Positions 13,143 through 23,653 of a stretch of 64,000 bases of DNA are shown here, piece after piece; the stretch's first letter is position 1; every line of letters starts with the position of its first letter. This DNA is from Cyathus striatus (taxonomy: Eukaryota > Basidiomycota > Agaricomycetes > Agaricales > Nidulariaceae), in NCBI GenBank assembly GCA_025738555.1, contig JAOVFP010000013.1, forward strand, positions 806,001 through 870,000, given 5' to 3'. Below the pieces are notes generated by a model. The model searched no databases. It was not told the origin of the DNA and saw only the letters and a list, made by a program, of their open reading frames with translations. The position numbers were made by a program, and so were the translations under genes.

Positions 13143-13732
13143 TTAGCTAAGCAGTAAGGTAGATGTTTAGACTAGCCATGAGTGTCTGGGATGGACCAGA
13201 GTAAATCACAGGTTGACAGACATATGAGTGCCAAGCACACAACCATATAGGAAGATAGCAAAGGACAATAAGCTATTTCTGCAAGTGGGATGATCCATAT
13301 AAAGGTGTGATGCCACATGCTTTGATGCATGAAAATGGGGACTGCTGGGTAAGCCTGCAAGGAATGCTGGGTCTCAGGTCAGGCTAGGCACCTATGGTGT
13401 GCTGATGCACAGTGCTGGTGCAGCATCATTAGATAGCAGCACTTGCCATGAGTCTAGTCCTCATGCTTTTTCCTATGACTCAATAATATGACTTTGGTAA
13501 TCTATTATTAGAATAGATGCGTGCTTAGCTTGATCTCTGGCCTTATTGGTAACTATTTCTCACTGATGTCAAGAATAAGCTCTGACCTAGATGTTTCTAA
13601 TTTTAGATGCTTTCTTACTTAGGCTAGACATGTCTCTTATTAGTGTGAATCATTCTCATGCTAGCTAACAGTCTGGGACCTCTACCTTAGCTACTAAATA
13701 CAACCCATGTATATTATACTGTTTGTAAGTAA
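13143..13732 (+). repeat. Dispersed repeat F, copy 1 (uninterrupted)
   Basis: It matches 34291-34502 joined to 42552-42953, so it is the uninterrupted homologue of the site where KDZ copy B inserted. Shared landmarks are GTCTGGGATGGACCAGAGTA on the left and GGTAATCTATTATTAGAATA on the right. No protein is encoded. Confidence 0.85.
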
Positions 13733-14312
13733 CATACAAAATAAAAAAATAATTATTTTATAATAGGTAAAAATACACTAAACATATTATCTCACCTCAA
13801 CCAATAAATGACAGTTCTCAGTCACCATTCCTTTGTGTACAATCACCATTCACATGCCCCTAAAACCTAATGTGAAGTCCCTGCCTTATATTATCTTATC
13901 TGGAAAAACTTGAGCTTAAGTTGTAACTTGACCTATCACTGACACCTGCTATTTAATCACACTTGGATCCCTATGTGCTCCTCAACCTAGTATTCTGCAC
14001 CCTTCCTGCTTACTACATATTTTATTGCTTTACTTTTGTCTCTCTATGTCTTCATTCAACCTTCCTGCCAACATTATTGCCAAATTTTTACATCTGTGTC
14101 TGGGATCCACTATTCTGCACTATTCTGCACTTCCCGCACTTCCTGCACTTCTGCATTGGATGCATTTCTGACCAATCATCAGATATGTTGTCATGATTTA
14201 TCAATTACTCACTTGTGTTCAGTTGTTATATCTTCATTTTGAATTACTCCGCTATTTTTACTTCTATCTGTTTCACCATATTGCATGTAGCCTTTCCTTC
14301 CATTCTTCAGCC
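13733..14312. other. Intergenic, nothing recognised
   Basis: Pyrimidine-rich, AT-rich DNA without a supported gene. The last 16 bp (TTCCATTCTTCAGCCA) match the sequence just left of repeat R copy 1, which fixes the left flank of the element D insertion. Confidence 0.4.
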
Positions 14313-14319
14313 ATTGCTC

Positions 14320-15889
14320 TGGGGATCACCAATCAGGCATGTCACACTCCTGTCATGCAGTCACACACCCTCCAACATTGACCCAGTAGAATAACTTTTG
14401 ATACACACTACCTACATCTTTCAAATAAATTGCATATTGGACACTTATATATGTTCTTTTATGATATGCAATTGAATTATTTTTCGCTCTATTATGTTTT
14501 CCATAAATTGTCATATATCACCAACTCCCTGCCAAAATAGGCATCAAAACAGTATTTTTGTATCTTTAATTCAGATTTAAACTTTCTGGTATTGCATCAT
14601 TGGTAACATATGTTCAGAAAAGTAGTTTTAACAAATGTGTTGACTCGAAATTTTGAAAAAAAAATTCAAAATATGTAATCTTGCAGTGAATAGTGCCATA
14701 TCTCACCTTAAAAGTGTGAAATCGAAAATTTCGGCTTAAACGTTTTGTGCTCGCATGTCAACTGAGTATTTTTTGTCACTGTAGCGAAGTGAAAAAATGT
14801 GATTACAAGAAACGGTTACAGTTACAAGTTTCGCTCTGCCAATAGGGCGTGGGAAAATGCATTTAACCTCGCGGCGCAAGCTGGATGTGGCGCACACATG
14901 GCCTCCAAGCATGTATTTAATGACATTTCATTGATTAAACCACCTTACCACTCATCTATCATCTCTAAAATCGATTTTAAAGGTATAAATCTACCAACCA
15001 GAGTGTTTTTTCACATATAATCACCAAAATCCCTAAAAATATGCAAGTATTCACTGTATTTCATTGAGTTTATCACTTATTTCATATTGCTACAAGCTAC
15101 AGAACATTACCAAATGCCCAAAGTATCAAAGACAACACAGGCAAGGCTACATAGAATTAAATCTGGCAAAATATCCCATGCACTGCAAGAACTTGACACT
15201 AATTTGGACTACTCAAAGAAGTCTGGTGATAATTTGGATCTTGAACTGGCTGAAACCAAGAAACTACTTGTTCTGTCTCAAAGTAAAGTTGACAGTCTTC
15301 AGTTAGAGCTTAAGGAAAAGACAAGACACTGCATTAAACAAAATACAAAGATCATAGTCCTGCAGGCAGATGCTAAAATTAAAGCAAAATGGATATCTGA
15401 CTTATATCAAAGCCTCAGAACAGAGAGGAGAGCTCACCAAAGGCTTACAAAGGCTAGAGATGAGCTAAAGGAGGTCATTAATATTTTAAAGACCTCAGAA
15501 AAAAGTTTAAATGTTCAGATAAAATATTTATCATCAAAGATGACCAGTACTGTGAACTCAATGATTGCTTTAGAAAATGATAAAAAAGACTAGAAGAAGA
15601 ACTTTCCAAGTCTCTTGATGCTTTTAAAGAGAATTTAACAATAATTAAGAATCATCTTATAACTGAAAAGAAAACTACAGAGTCTTTGCTAAAAATAAGA
15701 CAACAAAATAAGGCTCTGGCTGATGCATTAATTAATAGAACCAGTCATTCACTTCTACATAAAGGTGTGTATACTCAGGAATCACACCACCTAATATGTG
15801 TACTTGTTAAAGCTGGTTGTAAGAGAGCTCATATTGGAAAGATTATAAAAGAAGTCTTTAAAACTGCAGGGATAAATGTAATTGACACA
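14320..15889 (+). mobile_element. Element D, left part (TIR TGGGGATCACCAATC)
   Basis: The left terminus TGGGGATCACCAATC (14320-14334) is the inverse of the right terminus at 27933-27947. The flanks ATTGCTC (14313-14319) and ATTACTC (27948-27954) form a 7-bp target duplication with one mismatch. Repeat R copy 1 carries a single ACTACTC at the same place. The subterminal DNA on both sides also shares TTGACCCA at similar distances. This part holds about 790 bp of non-coding DNA and the first half of the coiled-coil gene. It ends where KDZ copy A begins. I cannot assign the element to a named superfamily. Confidence 0.75.
15114..15889 (+). pseudogene. Element D protein, N-terminal coiled-coil half
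   Basis: From the ATG at 15114 the frame reads MPKVSKTTQARLHRIKSGK, then a long coiled coil rich in Leu, Lys and Glu. A one-base loss in an A run at about 15583-15588 shifts the frame; reading then resumes as RLEEELSKSLDAFKENL. The last part, LICVLVKAGCKRAHIGKIIK, is a motif I associate with a multicopy basidiomycete protein family of unknown function. The protein stops at the junction with KDZ copy A. The C-terminal part reappears at 27106. Several hundred central residues of the family are absent from the window, so the insertion came with, or was followed by, a deletion. Confidence 0.6.
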
Positions 15890-16340
15890 GTCCATGCGTC
15901 TTCTGTATCTGTTTTCGGCTCCTTTGTGTAATGTCACGTGACATGGTCTGTGCACCATGACATGGTCCATGCATTTTCGTATCTGTTTTCGGCTCCTTTG
16001 CGTAATGTCACATGACATGGTCCATGCACAAATGGTCTGTGCATGGTTTTAGATTTGGTGGAGTTATCTGGACTGGTTACTCGCTCCTCCCCCCACTTTA
16101 CCCCCCTTTGCCCTTTCCCACCCTTTTCCCTCAACTCGCTTCCTGCCTCTCTTCTCTCTCTTGTCTCTCTGTGCTGTACATCTGAAATGTGACGGAGGGC
16201 TGAAGGTTTCGTCATTGGGGGACATATTAATAAGTAAGTCTTTTTTTTATATTTCATTCATTTGTTCTCACTCATTTTTTTTTTAGAAACAGAGCTGTAT
16301 CTTCAGTGACACCATATACTGGTACACACATGGGCGATTC
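15890..16340 (+). repeat. KDZ copy A 5' region with two-copy tandem repeat
   Basis: A segment of about 75 bp containing CGTATCTGTTTTCGGCTCC and TGTCACATGACATGGTCCAT occurs twice (15890-16025). It is followed by DNA that matches the reverse complement of 41830-42190 in copy B (TGGACTGGTTACTCGCTCC and following). It is probably the element's promoter region. No coding frame is supported. Confidence 0.6.
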
Positions 16341-16439
16341 TGTCACATAGCACAAACACTTGTTCTCGATTCGTTCTCAATGTGCCACGCAACATTCTCT
16401 CCCACCCCCTTTCTGCTTGTTTCATGTACTGTCTTCCTC

Positions 16440-16960
16440 TCTCTGTCTGTGTGTTCCCCCTCCTCCCTGGATGCAGATACCTCCCCTCTCGCTGTGTTCA
16501 CGTTGCATTGACTGTGTGCCGCCTTTTCCCCTCCATCTGCGCATTCACCCCCTCATCTCCCCTGGATGTTCATACCCCCTCATTATGTTCACGTTGCGCC
16601 ATGCAATGTCGTTGTGTCAACTGTGTGCTGTCTTTTTCCCTCCATCTGCGTGTTCACCCCCCGTCTCCCCCAGGTGCACATACCCCCCTTGTTGTGCTGT
16701 GCAACATCGTCATGTTGACTGTATCCTGTCTTCCCCCTCCATCAGCACAATCCCCCCCCCAGATGCACATACCCCCCTCTCGTTCTGTTCATGTTGCGTT
16801 GACTATGTCCTGTCTTCCCCCCTCTGGCTGCACATTCACCCCCCCCCATCTGCAATGTTGCATCGACTGTGCTGTCTTCCCCCTCCATCTGCATGTTCAC
16901 CCCCCCAGATGCACATACCCTCGTTATGTTCACGTTGCACCATGCAGTGTCATTGCTTTG
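16440..16960 (+). repeat. C-rich minisatellite, KDZ copy A, left of FB1
   Basis: Imperfect units of roughly 55-100 bp built from CCCTCCATCTGCRTGTTCACC and GTTCACGTTGCACCATGCAA. The same array continues at 20134-20640 after FB1 and matches 40690-41660 (reverse strand) in copy B. Long frames through it are artefacts of the repetition. Confidence 0.75.
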
Positions 16961-16967
16961 ACTGTGT

Positions 16968-19900
16968 GAGTGGTGTCAGCCAATATTTTCAAAAAAAGCC
17001 TAGGATAATTGATTGCCTCAATCATGCAAGCCAGGCTTTTTTTGAGTGCCTATCTTTGTATGGGTATATGGGTATTAGTCTTTTAGTGATCAAAAACAAT
17101 CATTGGTTTATTCTAATTGAATATTACTACTAATCTATTGGTGATCATGGGCAATCATTGGTTCATTCTAATTGAATATTACTATTAATCTATTGGTGAT
17201 CATAAACAATCATTGGTTCATTCTAGTTGAATATTACTATTAATTTATTGGTGATCATAAACAATCATTGGTTCATTCTAGTTGAATATTACTATTAATT
17301 TATTGGTGATCATAAACAATCATTGGTTCATTCTAGTTGAATATTACTATTAATTTATTGATGATCATACACAATCATTAGCTCAGTCCAATTGAATATT
17401 ACTACTAATCTATTAGTGATCATAAACAATCATAAAGAATACTAATTGGATATTGCATCAGTTGATCACGCTGTTTGAGCATGTCACATGTGTCACAGGT
17501 TCGCGCGCATCGCACTACTTTCCCGCGCTTCACAGATTTCCAGCGGATCACTATTTTCCCGCGCTTCACATTACTTTCCCGCGCCTGAAATATTTCTCGC
17601 GCGTCACATTTGTCACAGTTTCACGCCACAGGTTCGCGCGCTTCGGTATTTCCCGCGCTTCACACTACTTTCCCGCGCTGTACACATATCTCACGCGTCA
17701 CAATTTTCAGGCATATCACGCTATTCACACGCGTCACACTATTTACACGCACGTCACGCTATTGATGCGCTTCACGCTATTCACACGCGTCACGCTATGC
17801 AGGCGTGTCACACTATTCACACGCGCGTCACGCTGTTCATGCGTGTGACGCTATTCACACGCGTCACGCTATTCGCACGCGTCACACTATTTACACGCGT
17901 GTCACGCTATTCACACGCGTCACGCTATTTACACGCACGTCACGCTGTTCATACGCGTCACGCTATTCATGCGCGTCACACTATTTACACGCGTGTCACG
18001 CTATTCACGCGCGTCACGCTATTCGCACGCGTCACACTATTTACACGCGCGTCACGCTATTCACGCGTGTCACGCTATGCAGGCGTGTCACACTATTTAC
18101 ACGCGCGTCACGCTATTCATGCGTGTCACGCTATTCATGCGTGTCACGCTATTCATGCGTGTCACGCTATTCACGCGTGTCACGCTATGCACGAGTGTCA
18201 CGCTGTTCATACGTGTCACGCTATTCACACGCGTCACGCTATGCACGCGTATCACGCTGTTCATACGTGTCACACTATTCACACGCGTCACACTATTTAA
18301 CAGCGTGACACATGTGAATAGCGTGACACGCCTAAATAGCGTGACGCGTGTGAATAGCGTGACACATGTGAATAGTGTGACACATGTGAATAGTGTGACA
18401 CACATGAACAGCGTGACATGGATGAATAGTGTGACATGTGTGAATATCGTGACATGTGTGCATAGCGTGACACATGTGAATATCGTGACATGCATGAACA
18501 GTGTGACGTGTGTGTAAATAGTGTGACACATGTGAATAGCGTGACATGTATGAACAGCGTGACACGCATGCATAGCGTGACACATGTGAATAGCGTGACA
18601 CGCATGAACAGCGTGACACGTGTGACTAGCGTGACACATGTGAATAGCGTGACACGCATGAACAGCGTGACGTGCATGTAAATAGTGTGACGCGTGCCAA
18701 TAGCGTGACGCGTGTGAATAGTGTGACACGTATGAACAGCGTGACACTCGTGCATAGCGTGACGCGCGTGTAAATAGTGTGACACGCCTGCATAGCGTGA
18801 CACGCGTGAATAGCGTGACACGCATGAATAGCGTGACACGCATGAATAGCGTGACACGCGTGAATAGCGTGACACGCGTGAATAGCGTGACGCGCATGAA
18901 TAGCGTGACGCGCATGAATAGCGTGACGCGCATGAATAGCGTGACGCGCATGAATAGCGTGACGCGCATGAATAGCGTGACGCGCATGAATAGCGTGACG
19001 CGCATGAATAGCGTGACGTGAGTGTAAATAGTGTGACGCGTGCGAATAGCGTGACGCGCGTGTAAATAGTGTGACGCGTGCGAATAGCGTGACGCGCGTG
19101 AATAGCGTGACACGCGTGCATAGCGTGACACGCGTGCATAGCGTGACACGCGTGCATAGCGTGACACGCGTGCATAGCGTGACACGCGTGCATAGCGTGA
19201 CACGCGTGCATAGCGTGACACGCGTGCATAGCGTGACGCCTATGAACAGCGTGACGTGCGTGTAAATAGCGTGACGCGTGTGACGCGTGTGAATAGCGTC
19301 ACACGCATGAACAGCGTGACGCGCGTGTGAATAGTGTGACACGCCTGCATAGCGTGACGCGTGTGAATAGCGTGACGCGCGTGTAAATAGTGTGACGCGT
19401 GTGAATAGCGTGATATGCCTGAAAATTGTGACGCGTGAGAAATGTGTACAGCGCGGGAAAGTAGTGTGAAGCGCGGGAAAGTAATGGGAAGCGCGGGAAA
19501 TACCGAAGCGCGCGAACCTGTGGCGTGAAACTGTGACAAATGTGACGCGCGAGAAATATTTCAGGCGCGGGAAAGTAATGTGAAGCGCGGGAAAATAGTG
19601 ATCCGCTGGAAATCTGTGAAGCGCGGGAAAGTAGTGCGATGCGCGCGAACCTGTGACACATGTGACATGCTCAAACAGCGTGACCAACTGATGCAATATC
19701 CAATTAGTATTCTTTATGATTGTTTATGATCACTAATAGATTAGTAGTAATATTCAATTGGACTGAGCTAATGATTGTGTATGATCATCAATAAATTAAT
19801 AGTAATATTCAACTAGAATGAACCAATGATTGTTTATGATCACCAATAAATTAATAGTAATATTCAACTAGAATGAACCAATGATTGTTTATGATCACCA

Positions 19901-20126
19901 ATAGATTAATAGTAATATTCAATTAGAATGAACCAATGATTGCCCATGATCACCAATAGATTAGTAGTAATATTCAATTAGAATAAACCAATGATTGTTT
20001 TTGATCACTAAAAGACTAATACCCATATACCCATACAAAGATAGGCACTCAAAAAAAGCCTGGCTTGCATGATTGAGGCAATCAATTATCCTAGGCTTTT
20101 TTTGAAAATATTGGCTGACACTTATG
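16968..20126 (+). mobile_element. Foldback element FB1, 3.16-kb palindrome
   Basis: It starts GAGTGGTGTCAGCC and ends GGCTGACACTTATG, flanked by the 7-bp duplication ACTGTGT (16961-16967 and 20127-20133). The two arms are mirror images with the centre near 18300. Order in each arm: terminus, a small hairpin (GCCTAGG...CCAGGC), about 60-bp TGATCAT-containing tandem units (17100-17440, mirrored 19700-20000), a GC-rich block with CCCGCGCTTCACA words, then an array of 18-bp units. No plausible protein is encoded; the long open frames come from the 18-bp period. It sits in the minisatellite of KDZ copy A. It resembles the Drosophila foldback type in structure only. Confidence 0.85.
17690..19435. 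repeat. 18-bp tandem array inside FB1
   Basis: Units of the form CACGCTATTCACGCGTGT run left to right up to about 18300 and then continue as the reverse complement. The span of 1.75 kb corresponds to roughly 95 units. Many units contain ACGCGT. The word GTGTCA in the unit is also part of the element's terminus (GTGTCAGCC). Confidence 0.9.
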
Positions 20127-20133
20127 ACTGTGT

Positions 20134-20640
20134 CCCATCTTTCCCCTCCATCTGTGTGTTCCCCTGGATGGCACATACCCCTCTTTCGTTATGTTCACGT
20201 TGTGTTGTGCAATGTTGACCGTGTTCTGTGTTCCCCCTCCATCTGCATGTTCCCCTCCAGATGCGCATACCCCCCATTCATTATGTTTAAGTTGCGTCAA
20301 CTACGTGCCATCAGCATGTTCACCCCCCCGGATGTCTGTACCTCCCTCCCCCCTTGCTATGTTCTTGTTGCACTGTGTTGTCTTCCCCTCTCTGTCTGTG
20401 CATATCCTCTCCTCACTATGTTCTCGGTTCAATGTGTCCTGTCCTCTCCCCTCTGTCTGCGTGTACCCCCCCTTGCTATGTTCTCACTACACCATGTCCT
20501 GTCCTCTCCCCTCTGTCTGTGTGTACCCCCTCCCCCCTTGCTATGTTCTTGTTGTGCCTGTCATGTCTTCCCCCTCTGTCTGTGCATATCCCCTCACTAT
20601 ATTCTCGTTGCGCCATGTGTTGTCTTCCCCCCTCTGTCTG
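20134..20640 (+). repeat. C-rich minisatellite, KDZ copy A, right of FB1
   Basis: This continues the array at 16440-16960, with units such as CCCCTCTGTCTGYGTGTACC and TGCTATGTTCTCRYTRCRCC. The unit type drifts toward CTGTCTG to the right, as it does in copy B toward the accessory gene. Confidence 0.7.
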
Positions 20641-20931
20641 CACATTCCTATACATCTTGGTGTGTGGGAGAATTTTTGGTCTTTCTCTGCTTCGGCAGAG
20701 GCTTTTCCTTTTGGTCCTGTGATATTCTTGTCCTGACAGTTGTCAGTTGACAAGAACAGCAGGACCTATATGGAAACTTAAATGAATTCTTCTCACATAC
20801 TATTTATAAGTTGAACCTTGTGATGTCTTGCTGTATCTAATATATAGAAGCACCTGTGTTGTAAAGTTCCTTCCTTTCCCCGCTCATCAAAGTACATCAC
20901 TTAACTTCTGCTTTATTGTACTTCAATCTCC
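20641..20931 (+). promoter_or_regulatory. Upstream region of KDZ accessory gene, copy A
   Basis: A 290-bp stretch between minisatellite and ATG is conserved between copy A and copy B (reverse of 40401-40690), including CTGCTTCGGCAGAGGCTTTT-like and CTTCCTTTCCCCRCTCATCA words. The conservation and the pyrimidine-rich run before the ATG fit a promoter and 5' leader. The core elements are not identified. Confidence 0.45.
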
Positions 20932-23084
20932 ATGCCTCCTAGAGCTCTAAGATCTGCTACAGCTGCTGCTGCTGCTGTTCCTGCCAGTTCCACCAGGTCC
21001 AGGTCCAAAAATTCTGGCACTTCTGGAGCAGTAAAGTCTCAAGCCCCTAGTTCCAGATCCAAGAGAGGTGGAGCTAAGTCAGGAGAAGTTAGTAAAGGTG
21101 GGAGAAAAGGGAAAGGGAGAAAGAAGGTTGTAAGTGAGAGTGAGGAAGAGGAGGAGGAGGAGGAGGAGGAGGAGGAGAAGGAAAAGGAAGAGGTGGTGAT
21201 GGCTGAGGGGGGAGCAGAGAGTGAGGAGGAAGAAGTTGAAATTGAAGAACAGAGAGAAGTGGTGATTAAAAAGAAGAAAACCAAGTAAGTAAAAATTACT
21301 TCATGATTTCAGTGATTTTATACATTCATAGAATGACATCTGTTCAATGTCTTGAAGAAGATCAGCACAATGATGCTGCTGGACCACCAAAGAAACTAAC
21401 AAAGTACATTTTTTTGTTTATTTATATATATTTCTAATATTTTACTTGATTTCAGTGCAGAAAGAATCTTAGAAGATAGCAACATCTCAGTTGCTCCACC
21501 ACCTCACTACCGTGAACATTCAGGAACAGTTACACCTGCATCTATTATTCAAGCATCTGCTCCTCGGGACTCATTTAACTTTCTGTCCATTAATATGGAT
21601 GACCTATTCAATGATGATGAGGGTTCATCAGTATTTTCACATGCAAGGCAGCCTTTCCAAATTCAAGAAGAAATGGACTCTGAGAATCATGATATTACTG
21701 AAATTACTCCTTGTAAATCTGCTGATAAAAGGGGAAGACCTGAGTCTCCTGAGTCTCCTACTATGAGTTCTACTAGCCATTCATCAAAAGTTAGCAGAAG
21801 ATCAATTTCACATCGCTCTGCATCTAGTCAGTCTACTTCAAGCCAATCTGCTTCCTGGACTTCATCTAGAAGTTCTATCTCTGAGTCTGATAAATCAACT
21901 CAAAATGAATTACTGCATGATCCAATGCAGTTTCAAAATATTATGAGACAATATGAGGATAGTCCTGAAGAGGATATGTCTTTAGATCTTCAAGGTACCT
22001 CAAGAATTACTGGTGGACATAGTTGCCAAAAAGCAGTTGGAAATAATTACAATATTGGAGATAATGATGCAATGTCAGAGATTGCATCTGATGCAACTTT
22101 AATCACTGGAACTCTTTATATCTACAATGATTTTTCAGCTGCTGATCCAATATTCTCATTTCGTAAAATTGAAATCGAAGTTCATTTATATAAGATTTTA
22201 CAATACATTGGACAAAAGTATAAGTCAATTCAAGTGTCCAACCCATATATCTTTTTATGGGAAAGTGAAGGATGGAACTTTGCTGGTCAATATTCTGAGT
22301 TATTAAATGATACAAATCAGCAAGTGGAATGGAATCTGGATACAAATAAAAATACATATTGTAAGATTTTACTTGTAAGTTACAATTTATTTCAGAAGTA
22401 GTGCATAATTTAATTGGAATTTAGGATGGTTTTGGCACAACACAAACATCAAATATATCTAGTGTTCCATCAGGTTCCAATGAAGGTGCTTCAACATCTT
22501 CCACATCTAAGTTAAGAGATACAACCTCAGATCAGCAAAAGTTGATCAATCTATTCAAAGTTCCCAATGCTTTACATGACCATACTGTTTCAAATATATG
22601 TTTATCCTATGCCAAATGGTTATTTATTGAGAATATTATTAAGCAACTTCCATCTATGATTTCTAGTGGAAAATGGAAAGACAAATTGCCTGGTATAAAT
22701 GTTGTTGCACCAATATTTATGTCAGTACCAGCATATTATAGATGGAGAGGAGTGTTTACAAAACTTCATTTGCACTCTCAAATGAATCTTTGGCTTCAAG
22801 GGAATGAAGACATCTCTGACTATGAGGTTTGGAAAGAAAAGACACAGACCCAAGAAACTTTGAAGGCTATTCTTCTGAAAATTGAGAAACAGCAGAAGAT
22901 TGCTAAGAAAGATGCAAAGGAGACTTCTGAAGATGAGGAGTCTTCTGATAATATGAAAAGCAAAGATAAGGGAAAGGGAAAGGGAAAAGAAAGAGTGAGA
23001 GAAACAACTAAAGGAAAAGAGAAGGAGAAGGAGAAAAGAAAGGATGGAAAGAGAAAGAAGAATAGAGAGAATCGAGACCTGTAA
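20932..23084 (+). CDS. KDZ-associated accessory gene, copy A (intact)
   Basis: Four exons, 20932-21284, 21332-21403, 21456-22374 and 22425-23084, join in frame to 667 residues without stops. The N-terminus MPPRALRSATAA leads into a basic Ser/Arg/Lys region, then a run of Glu and a KKKK stretch. Exon 2 encodes TSVQCLEEDQ. Exon 3 begins AERILEDSNISVAPPP and is Ser/Thr-rich. Exon 4 holds a more globular part (FKVPNALHDHTVSNICLSYA, then WKDKLPGINVVAPIFMSVPA) and a Lys/Glu-rich tail. I do not recognise the family. The basic/acidic layout suggests a nuclear or nucleic-acid-binding protein. Its conservation in copies A, B and C next to KDZ genes points to a role in the element. A GT at 23081 would allow splicing in phase onto the transposase exon at 23654 instead of stopping at 23082-23084. 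Confidence 0.7.
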
Positions 23085-23653
23085 GAATTTCATTCAACTG
23101 CTTTTTGTTTATATTCAGTTTCAATATTTTACCTGTTATATGTATGCATACTTTCAACAAGTATGTATTGCTTGTACAATTTTTTTTTTCTTCAACTTAG
23201 GTCCTACCTTCAACAGTATGGACTTGTACAATATCTCTTTTTTCAACTCAGATCCTACTTTCAACAGTATGGACTGTACCACATTTCTTTTTTCAACTTA
23301 GGTCCTACTTTCAACAGTATGGACTGTAAGTTCTATATTAGTTGCTTTTGATCTTACATTCTTTCAACAAGTATGCAAGATTTGTACTATATCTTACTTC
23401 AACAGTATGGACTTGAGGTTTTCCATGTATACTTGTTACTTGTTTTATCTTCATTAGTATTTATCTCAATGTTGTATTTTCAACAAGTACAACATAGAGA
23501 TTCATATTATGTTTTACTTATACTTTCAACAAGTATCTCATATGTACATTATAAACTTAAACTGTTCTTCCCTTGTGTTGTAGTTCAAATACATATCTCT
23601 TGTTGTGTTTGTTTGATTTTGCAAGGATAATAAGCTAACTTAAAATTCTGTAG
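23085..23653 (+). repeat. Repeated splice-like units between accessory gene and transposase
   Basis: The spacer is built from copies of a segment containing a T-rich run, CAACTTAG, GTCCTACTTTCAACAG, TATGGACT and, in some copies, GTAAGTTC, plus TTTCAACAAGTATG words. Copy B has the same design with different copy numbers. Several units carry both acceptor-like and donor-like sequences. The DNA may be a 573-bp intron (23081-23653) or a spacer with a promoter. Confidence 0.55.

Noticed and set aside
17488..19696. Very long open frames (up to about 370 codons) on both strands in FB1, and similar ones in FB2
   Set aside because: They follow from an 18-bp period that has no stops in several frames. 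The residues are monotonous (HAIHAC, SRYSRV) and mirrored on both arms.
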